A DNA stretch of 64,000 nt from Nocardia uniformis NBRC 13702 (GCF_001613345.1 NZ_BDCE01000049.1:62001-126000); one strand, 5' to 3'; counted from the stretch's first letter, positions 8,636 to 17,251 are shown. Made by a program: numbers and translations. Notes: a model not told the origin generated them from the sequence alone.

Positions 8636-10186
8636 ATGACGCGCACACAGGAGAAGCTGTCGGAACTGCGCAAGCTCCTGGAGATCGCCGAAGAACCGGC
8701 CGGTGAGGCCGCGATCGAAAAGCGTAGAAAAAAGGGCATTCCCAGCGCTCGAGAACGCGTTCGCATGCTCTTGGACCCGGGCACCTTCGTGGAAATGGGC
8801 GCGCTGATCAAGCAGCCCGGCAGCACCAGCGCCACCTACGGCGACGGCGTCGTCACCGGCCGCGGCTATATCGACGGCCGCCCGGTGGTGGTGATCTCCC
8901 ACGATCAGACGGTGTACGGCGGATCGGTCAGCGAGATGTTCGGCCGCAAGGTCCGGGCCGTCATGGAATTCGCCTACAACAATGCCTGCCCCGTGGTGTG
9001 CATCAATGACTCCGGCGGTGCGCGCATCCAGGACGGTGTCACCTCCCTCGCCTGGTACGCGCTCATGTGCAAGCTGCAGGAAGACCTGTCCGGCTATGTG
9101 CCGATGGTCGCCATCATGCTGGGCAAATGCGCGGCGGGCTCGGTGTACGGCCCAATCAATATGGACACCCTCGTCGCCACCGAGGATTCCTACATGTTCG
9201 TCACCGGTCCCGAGGTCATTCGCGGCATTACCGGCGAGAACGTCACCGCCGAGGAACTGGGCGGCGCCCAGGCCCTGCAGCGCAACGGCACCGTCCACCA
9301 TGTCGCCAAGACCGAGCAGGACGCCTTCGACTGGGCGCGGGAGTACCTGTCCTATCTGCCGTCGAGCTGCCTGGAACAGCCCCCGGTCGTCAATCCGGGC
9401 CTGGAGCCCGAGCTCACCGATACCGACCGCGAGCTGGACCGGTTCATTCCGGACTCCGACAAGGTCGGCTACGACATGCACGACATCCTGCTGCGCATCT
9501 TCGACGACGGCGCGTTCCACGAGATCAGCTCCGGGACCGCACAGAACCTGATCACCGGTTTCGCCCGCGTCGACGGCCGCCCGGTGGGCGTGATCGCCAA
9601 TCAGCCGATCGTATTGGGCGGTGCGCTCGACGCGCTGTGCTCCGATAAGGCGGCGTACTTCATCCGCCTCTGCGATGCGTTCAATCTGCCGCTCGTCTAT
9701 GTCGTCGACACCCCGGGCGTGTTGCCGGGCGTCGAGGAGGAGCGCAACGGCGTCATCAAGCGTGGCGGTCGTATGTTCCGCGCGCTGATCGAGGCGACCG
9801 TCCCGATCATCACCATTGTGACCCGCAAGGCCTACGGCGGCGGTTACGCGGTGATGGGCTGTAAGCAGCTGGGCTCGGATATCAGCCTGGCCTGGCCGAC
9901 GGCACGGCTCGCGGTCATGGGCGCGGAGTCCATGATCAGCATTGTCGGACGCAAGCAGTTGGCCGCGGCTCCGGAGGATCAGCGCGAGGCCATGCGCGGT
10001 CAGATGATCGACTTCTACAACGCCACCGTCGCCACCCCGTGGACGGCGGCCGAGCGCGGCTACATCGACGGTGTCATCGAGCCGTCGCAGACCCGTCTGG
10101 AGATCCGCAAGGCACTGCAGTTGCTGCGCGACAAGAACGCCGTGCGCAAGCCGAATCCGCGCAAGCACAATCTGTTCCCGATGTGA
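8636..10186 (+). CDS. Acyl-CoA carboxylase, carboxyltransferase (beta) subunit, AccD4-like
   Basis: Transfers carboxyl from carboxybiotin to an acyl-CoA such as propionyl-CoA or a longer acyl chain. The 516-residue length and two crotonase-like halves fit AccD. The N-half carries NDSGGARIQDGVTSLAWYA and GKCAAGSVYGP; the C-half carries VVDTPGVLPGVEEE and RKAYGGGYAVMGCKQL, the oxyanion-hole glycines. It resembles mycobacterial AccD4 more than AccD6. No biotin-carrier subunit is nearby, so it must pair with an AccA encoded elsewhere. An alternative ATG at 8612 would add eight residues. Confidence 0.9.
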   Translation: MTRTQEKLSELRKLLEIAEEPAGEAAIEKRRKKGIPSARERVRMLLDPGTFVEMGALIKQPGSTSATYGDGVVTGRGYIDGRPVVVISHDQTVYGGSVSEMFGRKVRAVMEFAYNNACPVVCINDSGGARIQDGVTSLAWYALMCKLQEDLSGYVPMVAIMLGKCAAGSVYGPINMDTLVATEDSYMFVTGPEVIRGITGENVTAEELGGAQALQRNGTVHHVAKTEQDAFDWAREYLSYLPSSCLEQPPVVNPGLEPELTDTDRELDRFIPDSDKVGYDMHDILLRIFDDGAFHEISSGTAQNLITGFARVDGRPVGVIANQPIVLGGALDALCSDKAAYFIRLCDAFNLPLVYVVDTPGVLPGVEEERNGVIKRGGRMFRALIEATVPIITIVTRKAYGGGYAVMGCKQLGSDISLAWPTARLAVMGAESMISIVGRKQLAAAPEDQREAMRGQMIDFYNATVATPWTAAERGYIDGVIEPSQTRLEIRKALQLLRDKNAVRKPNPRKHNLFPM

Positions 10187-10197
10187 GTAGTACCGGC

Positions 10198-10223
10198 CCG
10201 CGGTCAGCACTCACTGACCGCGG
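10198..10223. terminator. Hairpin between convergent carboxylase and lipase genes
   Basis: CCGCGGTCAG, a 6-base loop, then the exact complement: a perfect 10-bp stem. It lies between two convergent genes and includes the lipase stop codon. There is no T-tract, so it is at best a GC-rich bidirectional terminator. Confidence 0.5.
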
Positions 10224-11646
10224 CCTCGCCGCGCAGTCGCGCGTCCAACCACAGCACCGCCTCCGGGTACCCGGTGACCGCCGCGACCACGTGTTCGCCG
10301 AATACGCTGCGGTACACCGCATTCGCTCCGAGCCCACACTGTTCGGAGACCAGATTGCGCGCCCCTCGCGGGGGTACCCAGAACTCCTGCTCGCCGTGGT
10401 AGATATACAGCGGCACAGCGGACTTCCGCCCTTCTAGGCGGGTGGCGCGGTAGATATCCTCGGCCAGATCGCTGTGTAGCGGATCCGGGAAATTCGCCGC
10501 GATATCGATGGGCAGATGGAAGATGCCCGGTAGCGCGAAGGTATCCACGCACTTGTTCTTCATGGGCGAGATAGCGATCCACTGCGCCAGATGATTCATG
10601 CGGGCGAGGATTTCGGGGCGCTCGCGACCCACGGCGAAGGTCGCCCCCATGAATACGCCGGATGCCAGATTGGCGTTCATACTCTCCGCGAGGATCTCGT
10701 AGTCCACGGGCACGCCCCCGAGCGCCGCACCGACGACCACCCCCGCCAGCTCCGGCGCGTATTCGTCCAGAAGCTTCGCCGCGGCATTGGTGGCGATGGC
10801 CCCACCGGAGTAGCCGATCATGCCGAAGTCGCTGGCACCGAACTCCTCCGACAGCGAACCGCGAACCGCCCTGATCGAGTCGAGCACCGCGTGCCCGGCC
10901 ACATATGGTTCGGCGTAGGCCATGCGCGGACCCTCATGGTCCGGAATCAGCACCGCGTACCCGCGCGCCAGCGCCAGATAGGTGGTGGGTGGAATGAACT
11001 CGGACAGGTTCGTGTCGAGGGAAATCCCGTGTGTCAGTGTGTAACTCGGATTGCATTTGCGGCCGAGACCGTTGATCGGCACATTGTTCACCACAATGGG
11101 CCGATCCCCGGGTCCGGTCCACACTCCGGTCGGGATGACCAGTGACGCGATGGCGTAGGACGGCGCGCCCAGGGAGTCGGTGGTGCGGAACTTCAGTTGC
11201 AGCACCTGCCGCGGCGCCGGGAACATGAGGGGCGCGCCCGTGGCGGTGACATCACGCCATTCGAGGAGTTCACCGGGGGCGTAGATATCCAGGAATGTGG
11301 GCCAGTCGTCGACGAACGGGTCGCCGATGGGATCGGGCATGACCGCCGCGCGCAGCGCCGCCAGATCGGGTTCCAACCGGCCGGCATCCACCAGTGGGGC
11401 GTTCGGCGCGGCGGGGCCCAACGCGGGTGGGGGAATGAGCCGATCGATCCACTCCTGCACTGCGGGTAGCAATCCCGGAACCGGGGGAAGTCCGGCGGTA
11501 TCCTCCGGCGGTGACATGGGCGGCTGCGCGATTGCCGCCACCGGAGTGAACGCTTGACCAAGTAGAGATGAGCTGCCGATTATCAAGAGAGCAGCGATAA
11601 TTCGCGAACATCGACCCACACAAACCCCCGTGATCGGTCGCCCCAT
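10204..11646 (-). CDS. Secreted lipase (LIP family)
   Basis: A 480-residue exported alpha/beta-hydrolase. The N-terminus has basic residues, a hydrophobic stretch (IIAALLIIGSSSLLG) and a likely cleavage site near AIAQ, a Sec signal peptide. The nucleophile elbow is MIGYSGGAIA near residue 276, and late HGEQEFWVPP and GEHVVAA segments fit the Asp/His part of the triad. Two Cys near CNPSY and NKC may form a disulphide. The overall pattern matches the actinobacterial/fungal secretory lipases (LIP family). Likely role: release of fatty acids from glycerides outside the cell. Confidence 0.87.
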   Translation of the reverse strand: MGRPITGVCVGRCSRIIAALLIIGSSSLLGQAFTPVAAIAQPPMSPPEDTAGLPPVPGLLPAVQEWIDRLIPPPALGPAAPNAPLVDAGRLEPDLAALRAAVMPDPIGDPFVDDWPTFLDIYAPGELLEWRDVTATGAPLMFPAPRQVLQLKFRTTDSLGAPSYAIASLVIPTGVWTGPGDRPIVVNNVPINGLGRKCNPSYTLTHGISLDTNLSEFIPPTTYLALARGYAVLIPDHEGPRMAYAEPYVAGHAVLDSIRAVRGSLSEEFGASDFGMIGYSGGAIATNAAAKLLDEYAPELAGVVVGAALGGVPVDYEILAESMNANLASGVFMGATFAVGRERPEILARMNHLAQWIAISPMKNKCVDTFALPGIFHLPIDIAANFPDPLHSDLAEDIYRATRLEGRKSAVPLYIYHGEQEFWVPPRGARNLVSEQCGLGANAVYRSVFGEHVVAAVTGYPEAVLWLDARLRGEAAVSEC

Positions 11647-11818
11647 TCACGGCCCTGGCGGCCGGGCGCTCCGAGCGTAACGGCGCGGGCATGATCGATA
11701 TCGCGGCGCGGACCCTTCGAAGCCACATCGAGACCAGGCCGCCGCTCCCTCGCGATCAGCGTCGCGGATCGCATCCGGCGACGGCGCCTCTCGAACACAC
11801 CTCACTCACCGTCGTCGC

Positions 11819-11843
11819 GATTGCCCATGGGATGCGCGGGTAC
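11819..11843 (+). promoter_or_regulatory. Candidate sigma-F promoter (weak)
   Basis: GATT-N15-GGGTAC, three of four -35 bases and five of six -10 bases of the mycobacterial sigma-F consensus GTTT-N15/17-GGGTAT. It lies just upstream of a strong AGGAGG ribosome-binding site (11859-11864) and the Rv2629-like gene. Confidence 0.45.
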
Positions 11844-11869
11844 CCGATCAATGAACTCAGGAGGTCGAT

Positions 11870-12400
11870 GTGGTGAAGACAACGTTCCGAGAACTGATCG
11901 ACCGCGCCGGTCCGTTCGCCTCGGTGTACTTCGACAGCACCCGTGACACCGAGGACGCGGCTCGGCAGCTGGACCTGCGGTGTCGCTCCGTGCGCGACAA
12001 ACTGAGTGCGGCGGGTGCCACCGACCGGATGTTGGGCGCACTGGATATCGCCTTCGCGGCGGGACCTGCCGCGCTGGGCCCGAGCGGTCGCGCATTGATC
12101 GCCGATACCGCCACTGTGCTGGTGGATGAGCAGATCCCCGAGCCGCCACCGCGGGAAACCGTACGGGTGTCCTCGCTGCCGTTCCTACTCCCCCTGATCG
12201 AACAACGGTCACCGCGGGCGCCGCACACCCAGGTGGCTACCAGCGCACACGATCTCGTCGGCCGCACCGAACCGCACCGCGCCGACGAGGCGGTACCGGC
12301 GGCGGCCGTCGCCGGTGGCAGCGACATCGTGCCGCTGGACGGTCAGCTCACGCTGCCCGACGGTGTCGGCGCACTACTGCGCTACCGAACCGAGAACTGA
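11870..12400 (+). CDS. Shortened Rv2629-like (bacterial eRF1-like, baeRF) protein
   Basis: A 176-residue protein. Residues 1 to about 115 resemble the N-terminus of mycobacterial Rv2629 (GPFASVYFDSTRDTEDA, then SLPFLLPLIE), and the last ~45 residues match its C-terminus (RADEAVPAAAVAGG, VGALLRY). Full family members are about 370 residues, so roughly the central half, including the eRF1-like core, is absent and the two ends are joined in frame. Start is GTG, preceded by AGGAGG at 5 bp. Rv2629 is hypoxia/stress-linked and related to ribosome-rescue factors; whether this short form works is unknown. The comparison is from memory of the family. Confidence 0.65.
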   Translation: MVKTTFRELIDRAGPFASVYFDSTRDTEDAARQLDLRCRSVRDKLSAAGATDRMLGALDIAFAAGPAALGPSGRALIADTATVLVDEQIPEPPPRETVRVSSLPFLLPLIEQRSPRAPHTQVATSAHDLVGRTEPHRADEAVPAAAVAGGSDIVPLDGQLTLPDGVGALLRYRTEN

Positions 12401-12416
12401 TCAGGAGGTCAGCCGA

Positions 12417-12623
12417 ATGACCGTACCGACCCCTCCGGGACGCGAACCCATACCACCGCAACCGGATCCGGACCCGATACCGCCGCAACCGGACCCGCGG
12501 CCACTGCCGGACCCGGAGCCGATGCCATATCCGCCGCAACCGGAACCCACGCCCCCGGCGCCGGAACCGCCGGGACCAGGCCCTGGGCCGCTACCCGAAC
12601 CCGGCCCGCCAGATGTCATCTGA
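12417..12623 (+). CDS. Short proline-rich repeat protein
   Basis: A 68-residue low-complexity protein made almost wholly of Pro, Glu, Asp and Gln, with repeated PPQPDPDPIPPQ-like units and a P-G tail. It begins 16 bp after the Rv2629-like gene behind an AGGAGG site, so the two form one transcript. It has no membrane segment or signal peptide. The strand is supported by the ribosome-binding site and operon position. Function is unknown; an extended polyproline rod or linker is all the composition suggests. Confidence 0.6.
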   Translation: MTVPTPPGREPIPPQPDPDPIPPQPDPRPLPDPEPMPYPPQPEPTPPAPEPPGPGPGPLPEPGPPDVI

Positions 12624-12718
12624 GGCCGGGGCAGCCGCGCTCGGTCCCCCACAGACCCGATCCCAACTACACAGAAAGGAGTCGCTATAGCATCTGAACA
12701 GCCGAAATACGGATACGG

Positions 12719-12756
12719 AAAAATCGAGTGGGCGCGATCGTCTCGCGTCCACTCGC
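12719..12756 (-). terminator. sigF: Intrinsic terminator of sigF
   Basis: On the minus strand a stem of 12 pairs with one internal mismatch (arms 12726-12738 and 12744-12756, loop 5 nt) is followed by A and then six T (12724-12719). This is a textbook Rho-independent terminator, 21 bp past the sigF stop. T-tract terminators are uncommon in such GC-rich genomes. Confidence 0.75.
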
Positions 12757-12777
12757 TCGTTGGGTCGTCCCGCCCGT

Positions 12778-13599
12778 TCAGTCCTCCAGCGCCTGCTCCC
12801 GCAATGCCGTCAAGGTTCGCGCCAGTATCCGGGAGACGTGCATCTGTGAAATCCCCAGCTTGTCGGCGATCTGCGTCTGCGTCTTGTTCTCGAAGAACCG
12901 CATGATCAGTACCTGCTGCTCACGGTCGGGCAGTTCGGCGATCAGCGGTCGCACGGCCAGGAATTCGTCGACACGGTCATATCTGGGTTCGACCTCGCCG
13001 AGTACCTCCATGAGCGACAGCGGCGTGTTCTCGCTGTCGTCACCGGTTACGGCGTCCAGGGAGGAGAGCTGGTAGGCATTGCCCGCGATGAGCGCCTGGG
13101 TGACCTCCACCAGCTCGACGCCGAGTTCCTCGGCGATCTCCCGAGCTTTGGGCATCCGCCCCTTGTGCTGCGCGAGCCTGTCGATGGCGCCACCGATACT
13201 GAGCTGAATCTCTTTGGTGCGGCGGGGAACTCGCACCGCCCAGGTATTGTCGCGGAAGTGGCGCCGTACCTCGCCCATAACGGTCGGTACGGCGAAGGAC
13301 AGAAAAGACGAGCCGCGCGTGACGTCGAAGCGGTCCACCGCCTGGACGAGGCCGACGCGGGCCACCTGGAGCAGGTCGTCGAAACTCTCACCGCGGCCGG
13401 AGAACTTGCGGGCGATATGATCAGCGAGAGGCATACACCGCCCGATCAGCTTCTCGCGCACCACTTCTCGCTGGCGATCAGCCGGATCGATCGCCGCCAG
13501 CTCTTTGAACATCGGCTCGATATTGTCGTAACTGTCGCCGCGGCTGCGCGACCGCGCTCCGGTGCGCGCTCCGGTGCGCGCTCCGGCGTCATCCGACAT
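12778..13599 (-). CDS. sigF: RNA polymerase sigma factor SigF (SigB/SigF general-stress type)
   Basis: A 273-residue group-3 sigma factor. Region 2 has ESFDDLLQVARVGLVQAVDRFD, region 3 KGRMPKAREIAEELGV, and region 4 a helix-turn-helix with TQTQIADKLGISQMHVSRIL. The start giving MSDDAGA overlaps the end of the anti-sigma gene by 11 bp, the usual coupling of rsbW/usfX and sigF. The N-terminus has a short GARTGARTGARS repeat. A candidate sigma-F promoter (14258-14282) precedes the two-gene operon, implying autoregulation. Confidence 0.93.
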   Translation of the reverse strand: MSDDAGARTGARTGARSRSRGDSYDNIEPMFKELAAIDPADRQREVVREKLIGRCMPLADHIARKFSGRGESFDDLLQVARVGLVQAVDRFDVTRGSSFLSFAVPTVMGEVRRHFRDNTWAVRVPRRTKEIQLSIGGAIDRLAQHKGRMPKAREIAEELGVELVEVTQALIAGNAYQLSSLDAVTGDDSENTPLSLMEVLGEVEPRYDRVDEFLAVRPLIAELPDREQQVLIMRFFENKTQTQIADKLGISQMHVSRILARTLTALREQALED

Positions 13600-14020
13600 C
13601 TGCTTCACCTCGAACGCGGCTGAACTCGACGAGCGTGGGATAGCCACCGATGGTCACGTCGAACGGACTTCGTTGCGCGACAATTGTTTCGGTAAGGGTC
13701 TCCAGCACGTGCCAGGCGAAGCCTGTCTCGTCGAGCGCATCGGCGTCCGAGGCCACCGCCGACACCCGCACCCGCATACGCTCGTGGTCGAAATCGAAAT
13801 CACAGTCGATGGCGGTATCCGGCACCGCCGCCACAATCAACGCGGTCGCCACCTCATCGAGCGCCACGCGAATATCAGTCACCTCGTCGAGTGCGAAATC
13901 GGCTATGAGAGCCACAGTCTCGGCGAGGGCGCGCAGCATGGTGAGCTGCCCGAGATCGGCCGGCACCCGGATACCGATCGTCGCGGTATCCGTGTCCGGT
14001 TGAGAAATCCAATCACTCAT
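13589..14020 (-). CDS. rsbW: Anti-sigma-F factor, RsbW/UsfX-like GHKL ATPase
   Basis: A 143-residue small GHKL-fold protein expected to bind and silence sigma-F and to phosphorylate an anti-anti-sigma (STAS) partner. The helix with the N-box position reads DIRVALDEVATALI; the canonical Asn of the N-box is not apparent, so ATP binding may be weakened, as discussed for mycobacterial UsfX. It starts MSDWIS and ends inside sigF. A STAS protein encoded 1.1 kb upstream on the same strand is a plausible antagonist. Confidence 0.88.
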   Translation of the reverse strand: MSDWISQPDTDTATIGIRVPADLGQLTMLRALAETVALIADFALDEVTDIRVALDEVATALIVAAVPDTAIDCDFDFDHERMRVRVSAVASDADALDETGFAWHVLETLTETIVAQRSPFDVTIGGYPTLVEFSRVRGEADVG

Positions 14021-14313
14021 GCGTCTCTCCGCCTGTCCATTGCCGAGCCGGAGAGCCGCGACCCTCCGTCGACTATTGCCCGATCCATTGGTCCGTTGCA
14101 TCATTGTCGAACACTCACGAGTTCGGCGGGTGATGATCACGAGCGGGCACAGCCGGATGGGCGGTACCGAGCGGACTACCGGGGGGTATCGGCCTGCGAA
14201 GAATCAGCACTGTAGCCACGGGTCGGCCTTCCTTCCTGGTACATGTCTCTTCGACGCGTACCCTGTGCCGATCCGCCGAAACCCGCACATCCGTCAGCTG
14301 TAATCAGCTGTAA
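14021..14313 (-). promoter_or_regulatory. sigF operon leader and sigma-F-type promoter
   Basis: In this 293-bp gap the minus strand carries GTTT-N15-GGGTAC at 14282-14258, matching the sigma-F consensus at all but the last base, about 240 bp before the anti-sigma start. The far end holds a tandem repeat, CAGCTGTAAT at 14295-14304 and 14305-14314, next to the PAS-ANTAR stop codon. The remaining leader shows nothing I recognise. Confidence 0.6.
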
Positions 14314-15072
14314 TCAGGTGTGTTCTGGCCGCTGATGCACGGTCAGCAGCAAATGGTCGAAGCGCGTACGCAATTCGACCGCCGCGCCGCCCATGACGGT
14401 CAGCTCGGCCACCAGCTGCCCCGCCAGGGTGCGGACTTTCGTATTGGTCTCTTGAGAGCGCCAGGTCAGCACGCGAAACGCCTGTTCGGAATTGATTCCG
14501 TAGACGAGCATGAGCGCGCCCTTGGCCTGTTCGATCACCGCGCGCGCTCGATACAGTTCAGGCAACGTGTCATCCAAGGTTTCCTGCCGATGTTCGGCGA
14601 GGGTATCGGTCACGTCGATGTAGAAACCCGACGTGCCGATCACTGTGTTCTTCTCATCAACCATGTGGTCACCCACCACGATCACGTGGTGTTCCGCACC
14701 ATCGACGTCGAGGATGCGGTGCCGGCTGCAGAACGGTTCCCCGTCCTCTACGGCCCGGGCGATGGAGATGGCGACCTGAGCGCGATCCTCGGGGTGTTTG
14801 TGCCGCAGGAGCAGTTCGGTGGTCGGCGTTACCGTTCCCGGGGCGTAGCCGTGGATCGCGGCCACTTCGTCGGACCATTCCCATTGCTGATCGTCATACC
14901 AGAATCGGAAGCTGCCCACACTCTGCGGATGACCGCTGCCGATCACCCGCTCCAGGGTTTGCGCGTCCTCCGGGGACAACTCCCCACTGTGTGTCACCTC
15001 ATGAGTATCCGCCGCGATCCGGTGCCCGGTGGGCGGATCGGTGGGACCGGGTCGGAACTCGATCCCACCCAC
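14314..15072 (-). CDS. PAS-ANTAR RNA-binding response protein
   Basis: A 252-residue protein with a PAS sensor (residues about 55-155; FRFWYDDQQWEWSDEVAAIHGY to GTSGFYIDVTD) followed by an ANTAR domain (about 170-230; ARAVIEQAKGALMLVYG, then AFRVLTWRSQETNTK). ANTAR domains bind paired RNA hairpins to prevent termination. It sits 13 bp after the STAS gene on the same strand, so both are probably co-transcribed, linking a signal sensor to the sigma-F partner-switch genes. No tandem-hairpin ANTAR target was identified nearby by eye. Confidence 0.88.
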   Translation of the reverse strand: MGGIEFRPGPTDPPTGHRIAADTHEVTHSGELSPEDAQTLERVIGSGHPQSVGSFRFWYDDQQWEWSDEVAAIHGYAPGTVTPTTELLLRHKHPEDRAQVAISIARAVEDGEPFCSRHRILDVDGAEHHVIVVGDHMVDEKNTVIGTSGFYIDVTDTLAEHRQETLDDTLPELYRARAVIEQAKGALMLVYGINSEQAFRVLTWRSQETNTKVRTLAGQLVAELTVMGGAAVELRTRFDHLLLTVHQRPEHT

Positions 15073-15085
15073 ACGCAGTGAGCGA

Positions 15086-15499
15086 TCACGCCTCCAATGC
15101 GTCCTGGATCGACGCGAAATAGCAGAACAGCGGTCGCACTCCGGTCACGTCGAGCACGCGCTCGACCTCTCGGCGGGCGGCCACAACTCGCAGCTCGACC
15201 CCGTGCGCGGCGGCGGTATCCTTGGCCGCGGCGAGCGCTAGCGCGCTGCTGATGCTGAGGAACCGGGTCTGGCGGAAGTCGACGACCACAGCTCGTGAAC
15301 TGGAAGTCACCGCCTTATCCAGCGCGTCGGAGAACTCCGAGAATATGGCGGCATCGAGTTCACCTTCGACCCGCACAATTGTGCACCTTCGGTATCGATC
15401 ACTCACCGGTGGTGCGTGGCGTCCCGAATAGCCTGGTTTCGACTCGTCGGGTCGGGTGTCGACTTCGACACCGCGCTGGAGCACGGCAATGGCAGACAT
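15086..15499 (-). CDS. STAS-domain anti-anti-sigma factor antagonist
   Basis: A 137-residue STAS protein. The core strand-helix unit reads AVVVDFRQTRFLSISSALALAAA, with serines at the position phosphorylated by anti-sigma kinases (usually D-S-S-G). The Asp and Gly of the canonical motif are missing (S-I-S-S-A), so phosphorylation control may differ. It lies in the sigma-F region upstream of PAS-ANTAR and is expected to free sigma-F by binding the anti-sigma factor. Confidence 0.82.
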   Translation of the reverse strand: MSAIAVLQRGVEVDTRPDESKPGYSGRHAPPVSDRYRRCTIVRVEGELDAAIFSEFSDALDKAVTSSSRAVVVDFRQTRFLSISSALALAAAKDTAAAHGVELRVVAARREVERVLDVTGVRPLFCYFASIQDALEA

Positions 15500-15767
15500 G
15501 TGACTAGACCTCCCATGTCAGGGGGATATTCCAGTTCCTGCGCGGAGGTCTTCGGCAATGAGGCCGGACGACTTGTCGGACGAAAGTGAGCTACGTTGCC
15601 CCATCGCCCGGACTCCGCGAATGGTTCCGTGCGCGAACCGGGTCGGCTGTAGTCTCAACCTGGTCACATTGTGTCACGCTACGGCGGATCTGTCACAGAT
15701 TCAATGAGTTCGGCGGTATCGGCAACTATTAGCTCGTGGCCCGCAACGCCTTTGCACAGTTGCGTTT

Positions 15768-16297
15768 TCAATCCGCTGAATAGCCGGGAAAGCTCACCAC
15801 CCTCGATTTACTTTCGTCGCCACCCGACATTTCGTTTTCGGTAGCGGTGACCTGTTCAAATGTGGAGTGCGGCGGGATGGGCGGTACATCCGGATCGCAC
15901 CGGAAATCGAGTACCCACGGTCGTTCGTCGGCAAGCGCCTCTCCCCAGGCGCCCGCAATGCGCTCGGGGTCGTCGATATTTGCCGCACCCAGTCCAAGAT
16001 CTCGAGCAAACGCCGCGTAATCGACATCCGGGAGTGTCTGCGACGCCGTGAACTTGGGTGTGCCCGCCATCGCGCGCATCTCCCAGCTCATCTGGGTGAG
16101 ATCGTTGTTGTGCAGCACCGCCACCACCAGACGGGGATCCTCCCAGCGCCGCCAGTACCGGGCGATAGTGATGAGTTCGGCGAGGCCGTTCATCTGCATC
16201 TGGCGCGCGCCTGATCGGAATCGGGAAGGAACTGGGTGTAGGGAAAGTTCCATTCTCGTAGCCGAGCCAGGATCACATTACCGACCAGTTCCGTCAC
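15768..16297 (-). pseudogene. Remnant of thiamine-diphosphate-dependent pyruvate oxidase/acetolactate-synthase-like enzyme
   Basis: Two pieces of one gene remain. From GTG at 16297, behind a GGGAGG site, the frame reads an N-terminus of the family (VILARLREW) and stops after about 35 codons. Another frame (from 16253) encodes the C-terminal TPP domain: MQMNGLAELITIARYWRRW, VVAVLHNNDL, PWVLDFRCDPDVPPIPPH. The full enzyme is near 590 residues, so about 400 central residues are deleted with a frame shift. The end (ESKSRVVSFPG) also departs from the family. It lies in the stress cluster, where intact homologues would oxidise pyruvate. Confidence 0.75.
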
Positions 16298-16455
16298 CAC
16301 AACCTCCCTGCGCCTGAAACCCTTTCGTGGACGACCTGCCCGAAGGTTCTGGAGGTAAACGGAAATCGGTGAACCGAAGCGAAGGCTTTGCGAATATCGT
16401 GACGTGGCACGCCCGCGGGGCCGATGATCGCGTTGTCACCGGCCGAGTGGCAGTG

Positions 16456-17022
16456 TCAGTTGCCCGACTTGGTCCGCCAGTCGCGGACCGCGTCGCGTAC
16501 TCGGTCGAACAGCGCCATCGGTGGGCCGACAACGAGATTCGCGAGCGCGGATTCCCCCGTACCCGGGTGCGGCCGGGTGGGCGCGGTCGCCTCGGCGACC
16601 CGTACCGCGGTGGCCAGGGCAGCGCGTTCGGACTGCGAGGTCTGTTGCAGCAGCTGTCCGAACTCCTCCTTCTCCTCCATTTCGGCGTGTTCGACGACCT
16701 GCTGGGCGAAGTTCCGGAACCGCTGGTCGAATTCCCGGTGCTCCACGCCCAGGTCGTAGAGCGCGGCCAGCTCCTGCTTGGCCAGGTCCTCCTCGTGCAG
16801 TCGGGCGTCGACGATCCGGTCGGGGACGAATACCCGCCGCGAGGTCGGGTGCACCACCTCCTCTTCGGCGGCCTCGTGTACCGCGAGCAGGCGCACGAGA
16901 TCCTCGAACGGTTCGCGTTTGACGCCGGGCGCGGCGGTTCGCACCTGTTCGAGGAGCTGCTTGATTCGATTGTGCTGTGCCATCAGCAGTTCGACGACAT
17001 CCTGTTCCTGTTCGGTGGCCAT
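16456..17022 (-). CDS. Hemerythrin-like HHE-domain protein
   Basis: A 188-residue four-helix di-iron protein. The iron-binding residues are visible as LLMAQHNRIKQLL (first His), HEAAEEEVVHP (His and Glu), HEEDLAKQEL and the final VVEHAEMEEKEEF. Such proteins bind oxygen, NO or peroxide and are common in actinobacterial stress regulons. The start giving MATEQEQD has an AGGAG site. A weak sigma-F-like promoter, GTGT-N15-GGGTAC (17084-17060), lies 38 bp upstream. Confidence 0.88.
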   Translation of the reverse strand: MATEQEQDVVELLMAQHNRIKQLLEQVRTAAPGVKREPFEDLVRLLAVHEAAEEEVVHPTSRRVFVPDRIVDARLHEEDLAKQELAALYDLGVEHREFDQRFRNFAQQVVEHAEMEEKEEFGQLLQQTSQSERAALATAVRVAEATAPTRPHPGTGESALANLVVGPPMALFDRVRDAVRDWRTKSGN

Positions 17023-17059
17023 GGACGACTCCTCCGATCGTGGACGGTTCTCTCGGCAC

Positions 17060-17084
17060 GTACCCGTCACACAGCCCGTCACAC
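17060..17084 (-). promoter_or_regulatory. Candidate sigma-F promoter of the hemerythrin gene (weak)
   Basis: Minus-strand GTGT-N15-GGGTAC. One mismatch in the -35 and one in the -10 from GTTT/GGGTAT; the 15-bp spacing is the same as at the other sites in this region. Confidence 0.4.
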
Positions 17085-17140
17085 CCGCGGCGGATGGTTT
17101 CGCGGGCAGCGCCCCCGCACGAAACCTCATCGACCACGGC

Positions 17141-17206
17141 GAATTGCCCGGCGATTTCTCGCCGGGCAATTCGTCGGTCAGTGTGAACTATTGGTCAGTG
17201 TGAACT
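17141..17206 (-). terminator. Perfect 14-bp hairpin and direct repeat after the CsbD-like gene
   Basis: Arms 17141-17154 and 17159-17172 are exact complements (GAATTGCCCGGCGA, loop TTTC). It follows the CsbD-like gene on the minus strand. Beside it GGTCAGTGTGAACT occurs twice (17176-17189 and 17193-17206). No T-tract is present. Confidence 0.55.
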
Positions 17207-17251
17207 TTCAATCTGCCTTCCGGGACGACTCGGTGTCGCGCCGGGGCCGGA

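Noticed and set aside
12674..12740. A gene-like start (AGGAG, then ATA, then a frame reading ASEQPKYGYGKIEW) after the proline-rich gene
   Set aside because: ATA is not a usual start, and the frame runs straight into the sigF terminator and then loses sense.
13555..13585. Short GGTGCGCGCTCC-type repeats at the start of sigF, considered as a CRISPR or operator
   Set aside because: They encode the GARTGARTGARS stretch of SigF and have no spacer structure.
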